A stretch of DNA of 64,000 nt from Shewanella sp. OPT22 (GTDB lineage: Bacteria > Pseudomonadota > Gammaproteobacteria > Enterobacterales > Shewanellaceae): contig NZ_PGVH01000056.1 of assembly GCF_004168585.1 (NCBI RefSeq), forward strand, positions 579,873 to 643,872, in the 5' to 3' direction. Both the position numbers and the translations under genes were made by a program. Positions within the stretch are counted from its first letter, which is position 1. Each line of letters starts with the position of its first letter. This document shows, in pieces, positions 54,471 to 64,000 of this stretch. The notes beneath the pieces are model-generated. The model was given only the letters and a program-made list of their open reading frames with translations, was not told the DNA's origin and searched no databases.

Positions 54471-55283
54471 ATGGAGAAAAAGGCGCAAACGCTGGTCGAA
54501 GTCCGCAATATGAGTTTCAGTCGAGGCCCTCGAGAAATTTTCGATAACCTGAACCTCACCATCCCTAAAGGTAAAGTTACTGCCATAATGGGACCAAGCG
54601 GAATCGGTAAAACCACGTTATTAAAGTTGATGGGTGGACAACTTACACCAGACTCAGGACAGGTACTTTTTGATGGCGAAGATATCCATCAAGCTACTCG
54701 CAGTCACTTATTTCAGCTAAGACAACGTATGAGTATGTTGTTTCAAAGTGGTGCGTTATTCACCGATATGGATGTGAATGACAATGTTGCTTTTGCTTTA
54801 AGGGAACATTCTAAACTGCCTGAAGTGCTGATTGATAAGATTGTTGCAATGAAACTTGAAGCTGTTGGTTTGAGAGGCGCAGGTAAATTAATGCCAAACG
54901 AGCTCTCTGGCGGCATGCAACGCCGTGCAGCCTTAGCAAGAGCGATTGCCCTTGAACCAGAGTTAGTGATGTATGACGAGCCTTTTGCCGGACAAGATCC
55001 AATTGCGATGGGTGTTTTGGTTAAGCTCATTAAAGAGCTTTCAGACTCACTTAACTTAACGTCTGTTGTAGTTTCTCACGATGTTGACGAAGTGCTCAGC
55101 ATTGCCGATTACGTTTACGTTGTTGCAGACAAAACCGTGATCGCTGAGGGTACACCTGAATCTCTACGAGACTCGGACAACCCACAATTAAGACAATTTA
55201 TGGGGGGGGAGCCAGACGGTCCAGTACCATTCCACTTCCCTGCAACAGATTACAAAAAGGAGTTACTCGGTGAGTCTATTTGA
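54471..55283 (+). CDS. mlaF: Phospholipid trafficking ABC ATPase MlaF
   Basis: 270 aa from ATG 54471 ([11 protein letters not shown]), which has AAGG at 7 bp; the frame can also open at 54456. Walker A ([19 protein letters not shown]), signature ([16 protein letters not shown]) and Walker B ([14 protein letters not shown]) are present. It drives the inner-membrane MlaFEDB complex that keeps outer-membrane lipid asymmetry. The 295 bp between kdsD and mlaF are the divergent promoter region with no further gene. It overlaps mlaE by 14 bp. Confidence 0.96.
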   Translation: MEKKAQTLVEVRNMSFSRGPREIFDNLNLTIPKGKVTAIMGPSGIGKTTLLKLMGGQLTPDSGQVLFDGEDIHQATRSHLFQLRQRMSMLFQSGALFTDMDVNDNVAFALREHSKLPEVLIDKIVAMKLEAVGLRGAGKLMPNELSGGMQRRAALARAIALEPELVMYDEPFAGQDPIAMGVLVKLIKELSDSLNLTSVVVSHDVDEVLSIADYVYVVADKTVIAEGTPESLRDSDNPQLRQFMGGEPDGPVPFHFPATDYKKELLGESI

Positions 55284-56055
55284 TTCAATCGCTGACTTTG
55301 GAAAAAATGCATTAGGAATTGTCTCTGGCTTTGGCCGTGCAGGCCTTATGCTGTGGGGGGCACTGGTCAATGTACCGAGGTTCCGTAAGGGCACACCACT
55401 TCTGATAAAACAGCTTTATGTTGTTGGAGTTCAGTCTCTCAGTATTATTACCATTTCTGGTTTATTCATTGGGATGGTGCTAGCGCTTCAAGGCTTTATT
55501 ATTCTGGTCGATTTCGGTACCGAAGAAAGCCTTGGGCCAATGGTTGCGCTCAGCTTACTTCGTGAATTAGGCCCTGTAGTTACTGCACTACTGTTTGCCG
55601 GGCGTGCCGGTTCAGCATTAACGGCTGAAATTGGTTTAATGAAAAGCACCGAACAGCTATCGAGCCTAGAAATGATGGCGATAGATCCACTAAGACAAGT
55701 GATAGCTCCTCGTTTTTGGGCCGGTGTGATCAGTATGCCGCTATTGGCAATGATTTTCTCTGCCATCGGTATTTATGGTGGATATCTTGTTGGCGTTGAA
55801 TGGAAAGGCATTGACGACGGTGCGTTTTGGTCAATATTGCAAGCCTCTGTTGAATGGCGCCAAGACATCGTCAATTGTTTAATTAAAAGTGTTGTGTTTG
55901 CGATTGTGGTCACTTGGATTGCCTTGTATCGAGGTTACCAAGTTGTTCCTAATCCAGAAGGAATAAGCCGAGCGACAACTCAAACTGTTGTACAAGCTAG
56001 CTTAGCTGTACTTGCACTAGACTTCTTACTGACCGCACTGATGTTCGGCAGTTGA
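55270..56055 (+). CDS. mlaE: Mla permease MlaE
   Basis: 261 aa with about five to six membrane helices and the family core ([99 protein letters not shown]). GTG start at 55270. It is the permease dimer of the lipid transporter. Confidence 0.97.
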   Translation: MSLFDSIADFGKNALGIVSGFGRAGLMLWGALVNVPRFRKGTPLLIKQLYVVGVQSLSIITISGLFIGMVLALQGFIILVDFGTEESLGPMVALSLLRELGPVVTALLFAGRAGSALTAEIGLMKSTEQLSSLEMMAIDPLRQVIAPRFWAGVISMPLLAMIFSAIGIYGGYLVGVEWKGIDDGAFWSILQASVEWRQDIVNCLIKSVVFAIVVTWIALYRGYQVVPNPEGISRATTQTVVQASLAVLALDFLLTALMFGS

Positions 56056-56086
56056 TCTTAAAAAGATTAATGGAATTTACTTTATT

Positions 56087-56566
56087 ATGTTGACACGAAA
56101 AATTGAATTTTTAGTCGGATTATTTTTACTCGCTGGTATTAGTGCCTTTTTGGTATTGGTTTTCAATGTAGCCAATATCAAAGTCAGTAGTGACAGTGAC
56201 ACATACACCCTTACTGCTCACTTCACTAATGTTGGCGGCTTAAAAGTCCGCTCTCCAGTGAAAGTCGGCGGCGTTGTTGTCGGTCGTGTTAGTGATATCA
56301 CCCTAGATCCGCAACAGCTTAACGCATTAGTGACACTGAAAGTGGAAAAACGGTATACCCAGTTTCCAGAGTCAAGCAGTCTTGCGATTCAAACCTCTGG
56401 TTTACTGGGTGAACAGTATTTGGCATTAACCCCAGGGTTTGCACTCGATGATGATACTGCCATGCTTAAAAATGGTGACAAAATCGAAGACACTCACTCT
56501 GCATTAGTATTAGAAGACCTTATCGGTCAGTTCTTATACAGCGTCGGCGACAAAAAAGGTAGGTAG
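56087..56566 (+). CDS. mlaD: Mla MCE-domain protein MlaD
   Basis: 159 aa. N-terminal membrane helix (IEFLVGLFLLAGISAFLVLVF) and one MCE domain (YTLTAHFTNVGGLKVRSPVKVGGVVVGRVSDITLD) with the hydrophobic C-terminal helix region (ALVLEDLIGQFLY). It forms a hexameric lipid tunnel in the periplasm. Confidence 0.97.
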   Translation: MLTRKIEFLVGLFLLAGISAFLVLVFNVANIKVSSDSDTYTLTAHFTNVGGLKVRSPVKVGGVVVGRVSDITLDPQQLNALVTLKVEKRYTQFPESSSLAIQTSGLLGEQYLALTPGFALDDDTAMLKNGDKIEDTHSALVLEDLIGQFLYSVGDKKGR

Positions 56567-56574
56567 AGGTAAAC

Positions 56575-57240
56575 ATGCTTAAATTATTTTCAAAAGTATT
56601 CACTGTAGTATTACTTTGCGTTACTGCAAACACAGTATATGCCGCAGTAGATTCATCAAATCCTTACACTATGATTGAACAAGTGGCAAAACAAACCTTT
56701 GATCGTTTTGATGCTGACCAATCTAAAATTAAGGCGAACCCTAATTACTTAAAAACAGTAATTACTGAAGAGTTATTACCGCACGTAGATTATAAATATG
56801 CTTCTTTAAAAGTATTAGGTAGTAACGCTCGACAGCTAAGCCAGACGATCAAACCTAGAGATAAATTCATTGCAAAACTTAATGAATTTACTGATTCATT
56901 TAAAGGTTACATGGTCAGTACTTATGCATCTGCGTTTACTGAATACAGTCATCAGAAAGTTGAGTTTCCTCCTGCGAAAAAGCTCACTGACAGTAAATTT
57001 GTAACGGTACCCGTCCGAGTCATCGAGCCAGGCCGTCCACCGATTAAGTTGGCTTTTAAAGTTCGTCGCCAGAAGGATAATACTTGGAAAGTATACGACT
57101 TAGTGGCTGAAGGTGTGAGCTTGATTCAATCTAAACAGTCAGAAATTGGTGGTTTAATCCAACGTGAAGGCATTGATAAAGTGATAAAAATGCTGGATCA
57201 AAAAGCCAATGCTGATGTTTCGAAAAAATCTGAGAAATAA
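56575..57240 (+). CDS. mlaC: Periplasmic phospholipid-binding protein MlaC
   Basis: 221 aa with a signal peptide (LFSKVFTVVLLCVTANTVYAA) and the Tgt2/MlaC domain (VITEELLPHVDYKYASLKVLG; WKVYDLVAEGVSLIQSKQSEIGGLIQREGIDKVI). It shuttles phospholipid between MlaA and MlaFEDB. Confidence 0.96.
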   Translation: MLKLFSKVFTVVLLCVTANTVYAAVDSSNPYTMIEQVAKQTFDRFDADQSKIKANPNYLKTVITEELLPHVDYKYASLKVLGSNARQLSQTIKPRDKFIAKLNEFTDSFKGYMVSTYASAFTEYSHQKVEFPPAKKLTDSKFVTVPVRVIEPGRPPIKLAFKVRRQKDNTWKVYDLVAEGVSLIQSKQSEIGGLIQREGIDKVIKMLDQKANADVSKKSEK

Positions 57241-57242
57241 TA

Positions 57243-57524
57243 ATGGCTCAATTCCAACATCAACAACAGACTTGTACGCTTACAGGAAAACTATCCCGCC
57301 AAGAGGTCATTGAACTTTGGCCTCAGCAACAAGCGATTTTAAGCGATCAAATTACGGCTATAGATCTATCGAGACTAGATTATGTCGATAGTTCTGGCGT
57401 TGCATTTTTATTTCATTTAATTGAAGCTGGCAATAAAAATGGTCGTACTGTTAATTTGATTAATCCATCTAAGCAGTTGCAACCTTTAATCGCTCTGTAT
57501 AATCTGCAATCATTTTTTAGCTAA
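57243..57524 (+). CDS. mlaB: STAS-domain protein MlaB
   Basis: 93 aa STAS protein; the conserved LSRLDYVDSSGVAFLFHLIEAG loop is present. It is the regulatory subunit that stabilises MlaF. It begins 2 bp after mlaC. Confidence 0.93.
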   Translation: MAQFQHQQQTCTLTGKLSRQEVIELWPQQQAILSDQITAIDLSRLDYVDSSGVAFLFHLIEAGNKNGRTVNLINPSKQLQPLIALYNLQSFFS

Positions 57525-57534
57525 GGTAGTACCC

Positions 57535-57786
57535 ATGGAACCAAAACAAATCGAAGAATTATTAAAGTCAAAACTTGAATTAGATGAAGTCAAGGTGACT
57601 CAAGACGGTACTCATTATAAAGTCATTGCTATCGCTGAATTCTTTGATGGTTTATCACCAGTAAAAAGACAACAAGCCATTTATGCCCCACTTACTGAGC
57701 AAATTGCTAGTGGTGCACTGCACGCATTAACGATCAAAACTTTTACTCCAGAGCAGTGGAAGAAAGAAAAAATCTTCAACATGTAA
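57535..57786 (+). CDS. ibaG: BolA-family protein IbaG
   Basis: 83 aa BolA-like protein (VTQDGTHYKVIAIAEFFDGLSPVKRQQAIYAPLTEQIASGALHALTIKTFTPEQW), the acid-stress/Fe-S-linked IbaG (YrbA) type by its place before murA. Confidence 0.93.
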   Translation: MEPKQIEELLKSKLELDEVKVTQDGTHYKVIAIAEFFDGLSPVKRQQAIYAPLTEQIASGALHALTIKTFTPEQWKKEKIFNM

Positions 57787-57812
57787 TTTGATCGCCACTC
57801 ATTCCCAACTAG

Positions 57813-59081
<1,269 letters not shown>

Positions 59082-59089
59082 TCAGCTCT

Positions 59090-59117
59090 AGGGAGAGTAT
59101 CAAACTCTCCCTTTCTT
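59090..59117 (+). terminator. Terminator after murA
   Basis: AGGGAGAGT (59090-59098) pairs with ACTCTCCCT (59104-59112), loop ATCAA, followed by a T-rich tract. Confidence 0.85.
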
Positions 59118-59211
59118 TATATTCTTATATTTTTTAAGCATTTCCTCAATTTCTCTTAATCTTTTATTGTACTGCTACACTTTTAATCATAATGATTTAG
59201 TTGAATAGATT

Positions 59212-60249
59212 ATGAGTCAATTTGCTTGGTGTGTGGTGGGTGCTGGCCCTGCGGGTATCTCGGCGATAGGTAAACTGCTTGATGCTGGCATTTCAGCAAA
59301 ACAAATCGCTTGGGTCGATCCAGAGTTCAATGTCGGTGATATTGGTGCTAAATGGTATCGGGTTAATGGCAATACAAAGGTAAAAACGTTAAAGCGGTTT
59401 TTATCTCATTGTAAAAGTTTCCAAATTGAGCAAGTCCCTGATTTCTCGATTTACTCACTAAATGACGAGAAGTCTTGTCTTCTGGAACATGTCGTTGAGC
59501 CACTATATTGGATCACCCAACATTTCCTTAAACGAGTCTCGAGCTTCAAAGAGAAAGTCTGTACATTAGCCAACAATAATCATCATTGGTATCTAGAGTT
59601 GGAACATCAAACTTTGATAGCTGAGCAAGTGATTTTAGCCACTGGTGCTACCCCAAAAACCTTACCAACCAATAAAACAACGATCCCCCTAGAAGTCGCA
59701 CTTCATGACGAAAAACTCAACCAGCTTGATTTAAGCAATCAAACCGTTGGTGTATATGGTTCATCTCACTCAGCCATTGTCGCCATGAAGAATTTGTTAA
59801 ATGGTAAAGTCAAAAAAGTCATTAACTTTTATCGTCAACCTACAAAGTATGCGGTTTGTCTCCAAGACTTTATTTTATTTGATAACACAGGATTAAAGGA
59901 TTACGCCGCCGATTGGGCCAGAGAACATATCGACGGTAAATGGCCTGACCGCCTTGAACGTGTTCATTGTTCTAGTGAAGAAAAGGACAGCAAAGTTGAG
60001 CAGTGTGACTTTCTAATTTTTACCATCGGATTTGAAAAAAGAGATGAAATAAAAGTCTCTCCCTATAAACACAGCCTCCCTTATAACGAAAGTAACGGCA
60101 TTATTGCACCAGGGTTATTTGGGCTTGGCATTGCCTACCCCTGTAGAGTTGTTGATCCGTTAGGTAATGTCGAACATGATGTTGGCATGAATAAATTTAT
60201 GTGTCATTTAGATCACGTGCTACCAATTTGGTTGCAGTATAAGGCTTAG
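59212..60249 (+). CDS. FAD/NAD(P)-binding oxidoreductase
   Basis: 345 aa with an N-terminal dinucleotide motif (WCVVGAGPAGISAIGKLLDAG), the ATG motif (QVILATGATPKTLP), a second Rossmann-like GVYGSSHSAIVAMKN and a C-terminal HDVGMNKFMCH. It belongs to the broad flavin monooxygenase/pyridine-nucleotide oxidoreductase group; no redox-active CxxC is seen. Reaction unknown. It is not linked to murA, which has its own terminator. Confidence 0.78.
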   Translation: MSQFAWCVVGAGPAGISAIGKLLDAGISAKQIAWVDPEFNVGDIGAKWYRVNGNTKVKTLKRFLSHCKSFQIEQVPDFSIYSLNDEKSCLLEHVVEPLYWITQHFLKRVSSFKEKVCTLANNNHHWYLELEHQTLIAEQVILATGATPKTLPTNKTTIPLEVALHDEKLNQLDLSNQTVGVYGSSHSAIVAMKNLLNGKVKKVINFYRQPTKYAVCLQDFILFDNTGLKDYAADWAREHIDGKWPDRLERVHCSSEEKDSKVEQCDFLIFTIGFEKRDEIKVSPYKHSLPYNESNGIIAPGLFGLGIAYPCRVVDPLGNVEHDVGMNKFMCHLDHVLPIWLQYKA

Positions 60250-60286
60250 CGATATGACTATTCTAAATCGATAGTTTTATAGGCAA

Positions 60287-60323
60287 GAAAAAGCCCTACA
60301 TTTTAAAAAATGCAGGGCTTTTC
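60287..60323. terminator. Bidirectional terminator between the flavoprotein gene and acnB
   Basis: AAAAGCCCT...AGGGCTTTT with CATTTT/AAAATG pairing inside (60289-60322). It has A- and T-runs on both sides and lies between convergent genes. Confidence 0.88.
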
Positions 60324-60347
60324 AAATCAAGGTTTCAATTCAACAGA

Positions 60348-62945
60348 TTAAACCGCTGATTGAAAAATCACTTCTTCCGCTTTATCGGTGTAGTGCTTGA
60401 TCTCGTTGAAGTTCAAGTAGCGATAAGTATCAGCTGCTGTTGCATCCAATTCTTTCGCATACTCTTGATACTCAGCAGGTGATGGCAGACGACCTAGAAG
60501 TGCTGCTACCGCTGCAAGTTCCGCTGATGCTAAGTATACGTTCGCACCAGTACCTAGACGGTTCGGGAAGTTACGCGTTGATGTTGACACAACCGTAGAA
60601 TTCTCTGCAACACGTGCTTGGTTACCCATACACAATGAACAGCCTGGAGTTTCGATACGTGCGCTTACGCGGCCGAAGATACCGTAGTAACCTTCTTGAG
60701 TAAGCTGATCTTTATCCATCTTAGTTGGCGGTGCAATCCATAGGCGAGTAGGCAATGATGTTGCAAATTTATCTAACATCTTGCCCAGTGCACGGAAGTG
60801 ACCGATGTTGGTCATACAAGAACCAACGAATACTTCTTCAATCTTAGTATCTTTAACTTCAGAAAGTAGAACTGCATCATCTGGATCGTTTGGTGCACAA
60901 AGAATTGGTTCTTTGATGTCATTCAAATCAATTTCGATAATTTCTGCGTATTCAGCGTCTGAATCGGCTTCCATCAATTCTGGGTTAGCAATCCACTCTT
61001 CCATTGCTGTGATACGACGTTCAATAGTACGGCGATCGCCATAACCTTCTGAGATCATCCACTTAAGCATCACGATGTTTGAGTTCAAGTACTCAATGAT
61101 CGGCGCTTTATCCAGCTTGATGGTACAACCTGCTGCACTTCGTTCAGCAGAAGCATCAGACAATTCAAATGCTTGCTCAACCTTAAGATGCTCAAGACCT
61201 TCAATCTCTAATACACGACCAGAGAATTCATTGATCTTGCCAGCTTTCTCAACGGTCAATAGACCCATTTGAATCGCTTTGTGTGGAATCGCGTGTACCA
61301 AGTCACGAAGCGTGATACCTGGCTGCATTTCACCTTTAAAGCGAACCAAAATTGATTCAGGCATATCAAGTGGCATTACACCCGTTGCAGCAGCAAATGC
61401 TACTAAGCCAGAACCAGCTGGGAATGAAATTCCGATTGGGAAACGAGTATGTGAGTCACCACCAGTACCAACAGTATCAGGCAGAAGCATACGGTTTAAC
61501 CAAGAGTGAATTACACCATCACCTGGACGCAATGACACACCACCACGATTCATAATGAAATCAGGTAATGTGTGGTGCGTATTTACGTCAACTGGCTTAG
61601 GGTAAGCTGAAGTGTGGCAGAAAGACTGCATAGTTAAATCAGCACTGAAGCCAAGACAAGCTAAGTCTTTTAGCTCATCACGGGTCATTGGGCCTGTGGT
61701 ATCTTGCGAGCCTACAGAAGTCATCTTAGGTTCACAGTATTGGCCTGGACGAACTCCCGTTACGCCACATGCTTTACCGACCATTTTTTGCGCCAGTGTA
61801 TAGCCTTTACCAGTATCAGCAACATCTTGCGGACGAACAAAAATTTCAGAAGCTTCAAGACCTAGCGTTTCACGAGCACGGTCAGTTAAACCTCGACCAA
61901 TGATCAATGGGATACGACCACCAGCACGCACTTCATCAAGCAATACGTCTGTTTTAAGTGCGAATTCAGAAATCACTTCATCGCTATCATGACGCTTAAC
62001 TTTACCTTCGTATGGATATACGTCGATAACGTCATTCATGTTCATTTTGCTAACGTCTAGCTCGATTGGCAGTGCACCTGCATCTTCCATGGTATTGAAG
62101 AAAATTGGTGCGATTTTACCACCAAAACAGAAACCACCAGCGCGCTTATTTGGCACATTAGGGATATCATCGCCCATGAACCACAATACTGAGTTGGTTG
62201 CAGACTTACGTGAAGAGCCAGTACCAACAACGTCACCCACATACACTAATGGGAAACCATCTTGCTTCATTGATTCAATTTCTTTAATTGGACCAGTAAC
62301 GCCAGCATCATCAGGCAGAATACCTTCACGAGCGTTTTTAAGCATGGCTAATGCGTGTAATGGGATATCTGGACGTGACCAAGCGTCAGGCGCTGGTGAC
62401 AAGTCATCCGTATTCGTTTCGCCAAGTACTTTGAATACTCGAAGGCTGATTTTGTCCGCCAGTTTTGGCTTAGACGTATACCAATCTGCATTGGCCCATG
62501 ATTCAACCACTTGTTTTGCAAATGCATTACCTGCATTCATTTTTTCAACAACGTCATGGTACGCATCAAACATTAATAACGTGTGTGAAAGTGCTTCAAC
62601 AGCAAGCGGAGCAAGTGCATCATCATCAAGCTGTGCAATTAACGGCTCAATGTTATAACCGCCTTGCATGGTGCCCAATAACTTAATGGCATGTTCTTTT
62701 GAGATAATTGGAGAATTACTTTCTCCCTTTGCCAAAGCATCTAAGAAACCAGCTTTAACATAAGCCGCTTCATCAACACCTGGTGGAATACGGTTTTCGA
62801 ATAGATCTAGAATGAATTCTTCTTCACCAGCTGGCGGATTTTTTAACAATTCTACCAAATCAGCAACTTGCTGGGCATCTAATGGCTTAGGGACAACACC
62901 CTGCGCCGCACGTTCTTCAACGTGTTTACGATATGCTTCTAGCAC
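60348..62945 (-). CDS. acnB: Aconitate hydratase B
   Basis: 865 aa, the AcnB length. It has the AcnB-type N-terminal HEAT-like domain ([38 protein letters not shown]), the swivel domain and Fe-S cysteines ([29 protein letters not shown]). It interconverts citrate and isocitrate in the TCA cycle; iron-free AcnB binds RNA in E. coli. Monocistronic; the 283 bp upstream hold the divergent promoters with no further gene. Confidence 0.98.
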   Translation of the reverse strand: MLEAYRKHVEERAAQGVVPKPLDAQQVADLVELLKNPPAGEEEFILDLFENRIPPGVDEAAYVKAGFLDALAKGESNSPIISKEHAIKLLGTMQGGYNIEPLIAQLDDDALAPLAVEALSHTLLMFDAYHDVVEKMNAGNAFAKQVVESWANADWYTSKPKLADKISLRVFKVLGETNTDDLSPAPDAWSRPDIPLHALAMLKNAREGILPDDAGVTGPIKEIESMKQDGFPLVYVGDVVGTGSSRKSATNSVLWFMGDDIPNVPNKRAGGFCFGGKIAPIFFNTMEDAGALPIELDVSKMNMNDVIDVYPYEGKVKRHDSDEVISEFALKTDVLLDEVRAGGRIPLIIGRGLTDRARETLGLEASEIFVRPQDVADTGKGYTLAQKMVGKACGVTGVRPGQYCEPKMTSVGSQDTTGPMTRDELKDLACLGFSADLTMQSFCHTSAYPKPVDVNTHHTLPDFIMNRGGVSLRPGDGVIHSWLNRMLLPDTVGTGGDSHTRFPIGISFPAGSGLVAFAAATGVMPLDMPESILVRFKGEMQPGITLRDLVHAIPHKAIQMGLLTVEKAGKINEFSGRVLEIEGLEHLKVEQAFELSDASAERSAAGCTIKLDKAPIIEYLNSNIVMLKWMISEGYGDRRTIERRITAMEEWIANPELMEADSDAEYAEIIEIDLNDIKEPILCAPNDPDDAVLLSEVKDTKIEEVFVGSCMTNIGHFRALGKMLDKFATSLPTRLWIAPPTKMDKDQLTQEGYYGIFGRVSARIETPGCSLCMGNQARVAENSTVVSTSTRNFPNRLGTGANVYLASAELAAVAALLGRLPSPAEYQEYAKELDATAADTYRYLNFNEIKHYTDKAEEVIFQSAV

Positions 62946-63228
62946 GGCAACATTCCTCTTTTATTCGCACGAAAACATGCTTTATTAACTGCACTGCGTT
63001 CCGACAGCACGCTCACAATCTAATTTTTAGGGTCAATATTATACTACAGGTTTGAAAAAGTATGAATCAGGTCACACTCTTACACCATTAAAATTAGCAA
63101 ATTTAATCATAAAACTTCGAATCTTTATATTAGATCAAAGTCGAATGGTATTTTTTCTGCTTTAGGGTTTGTACATCGTTTATACTCGACCAGCGATATT
63201 CCCTCGCATTGCCAAAATTGGAGTTGTT

Positions 63229-63885
63229 ATGTTGTCACTTGCATTAAAGGCAGTAATTTTCGACATGGATGGCGTTTTGATTGATTCAGAGCCAGTATGG
63301 CAACAATCAGAACTTGACGTATTTTCCTCACTCGGCCTACCAATAAGCTATCAAGATACTCTGCAAACCACAGGGTTAAGAGTCGATCAATTAGTCGAAT
63401 ATTGGTATCAAAAATATCCGTGGGAAAATTATGATAACGCTGAAACAGCGACTCAAATCGTCAATGGTGTGATTGAATTCATTCAAACCGACGCAAAACC
63501 GATGCTGGGTGTCATTGAAGCTTTACAAATTTCTCAACAAAAAGGCTATCGTATCGGACTTGCAACCTCTTCGTCCATGAGTTTGGTTAATGCGGTATTG
63601 GACAAATTTGAAATTAGACATTTTTTTCAGGCCATAGAGTCTGCTGAGCATTTGAGGTATGGCAAACCACATCCAGAAGTTTATTTAAACTGCGCAACTC
63701 GCTTGGGTGTTGCACCCAGTGAATGTATTGCAATTGAGGACTCAATGAATGGCCTTATTGCCGCTCGTGCTGCCAATATGTCAGCCATTGCTATTCCTCC
63801 TCATGAGCAACAACATGACGTAAAATGGATGCTTGCTCATTATCAGCTGAATGATTTAACTGAACTCTCAACCATTCTAAATTAA
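63229..63885 (+). CDS. hxpB: HAD-family sugar phosphatase, HxpB (YniC)-like
   Basis: 218 aa from ATG 63229, which follows TTGGAG; the frame also opens at an upstream TTG (63169). HAD motifs are FDMDGVLIDSEPVW, ATSSSMSLVNAVLD, KPHPEVYLN and IEDSMNGLIAARAA. The ValLeuIleAspSerGluPro-Trp form with W after P is typical of HxpB, which acts on hexitol and deoxyglucose phosphates. The assignment within the HAD family is moderate. Confidence 0.8.
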   Translation: MLSLALKAVIFDMDGVLIDSEPVWQQSELDVFSSLGLPISYQDTLQTTGLRVDQLVEYWYQKYPWENYDNAETATQIVNGVIEFIQTDAKPMLGVIEALQISQQKGYRIGLATSSSMSLVNAVLDKFEIRHFFQAIESAEHLRYGKPHPEVYLNCATRLGVAPSECIAIEDSMNGLIAARAANMSAIAIPPHEQQHDVKWMLAHYQLNDLTELSTILN

Positions 63886-63950
63886 AAAACGCAGCCAATT
63901 GGCTAATGCCGATCGTTTAAGACACTTGAACGATCATTGAGAAGCTTCAT

Positions 63951-63986
63951 AATCGGTTACAACCTTGTTGTAGCCGATTTTTTATG
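63951..63986 (+). terminator. Terminator after the HAD phosphatase gene
   Basis: AATCGGTTACAAC (63951-63963) pairs with GTTGTAGCCGATT (63967-63979), one wobble, followed by TTTTTA. Just before it GATCGTTTAAG/CTTGAACGATC (63911-63921/63925-63935) forms another hairpin without a T-run. Confidence 0.85.
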
Positions 63987-64000
63987 CCTGATTTTTCCAA

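Noticed and set aside
62038..62658. 206-codon open frame antisense to acnB
   Set aside because: It is a reading-frame shadow of a highly biased core gene, with Ser/Ala-rich low-complexity translation and no ribosome site.

Overview
The window reads as chromosome of a marine gammaproteobacterium, most likely in or near the Shewanellaceae. This is inferred from the moderately A+T-rich sequence, the ptsO-rapZ-ptsN-hpf-rpoN-lptBAC-kdsCD // mlaFEDCB-ibaG-murA housekeeping block, acnB, and a PiuC-type iron operon. No rRNA, tRNA, CRISPR array, integrase or transposase was found.

Layout. 1-2207: the 5' part of an AccA-like carboxyltransferase protein that runs off the left edge, divergent from a LysR regulator. 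2208-4720: an A+T-rich orphan gene surrounded by copies of a hairpin-rich interspersed repeat. 4721-11295: an exported amidohydrolase, then a Fur-box-controlled iron operon (TonB-dependent receptor, PiuC-like dioxygenase, three membrane proteins). 11400-12572: a pyroglutamyl-peptidase-like exported protein. 12550-27666: a type III secretion (T3SS) locus of the Salmonella SPI-2 / Edwardsiella class in two minus-strand operons. 28108-31486: a hybrid kinase and NarL-type regulator resembling SsrA/SsrB, arranged tail to tail. 31573-37192: a MaoC-like hydratase, a chemoreceptor co-linear with a di-heme peroxidase, a quinone oxidoreductase and an acidic small protein. 37269-45240: a galactoside-use cluster (galM, galK, Na+/sugar symporter, LacZ with a signal peptide, TolB-like propeller protein). 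45310-59081: mgtE, two more repeat copies, the nitrogen-PTS/rpoN/Lpt/Kds block and the divergent Mla-ibaG-murA block. 59212-63885: a flavoprotein, acnB and an HxpB-like phosphatase.

T3SS. Operon 1 is ssaB-sctC-sctD-ssaE-sseA-sseB (27666 down to 23307). Operon 2 is araC-type regulator-sctF-G-I-J-K-L-W-ssaM-sctV-N-O-P-Q (23156 down to 12550). Gene order and individual proteins match SPI-2 closely, including the SsaB/SsaL/SsaM switch proteins and the SseA/SseB filament pair. Two sets are absent: the export-gate genes sctR-S-T-U, expected after sctQ, and the hydrophobic translocators with their chaperone, expected after sseB. An AraC-type regulator occupies the second place. A 21-bp motif with one mismatch lies upstream of both operons and is a good candidate for the shared control site.

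Repeat family. Six copies or partial copies (2232-2450, 3663-3938, 4107-4285, 4345-4615, 46830-47098, 47161-47384) share a chain of hairpins. The main module is a three-way junction: an outer inverted repeat enclosing two hairpins, both with GGA in the loop. The stems differ between copies but stay paired, which is covariation visible directly in the sequence. One loop is an exact match to the CsrA/RsmA consensus. This repeat family and the split SPI-2-like T3SS are the two most interesting parts of the window.
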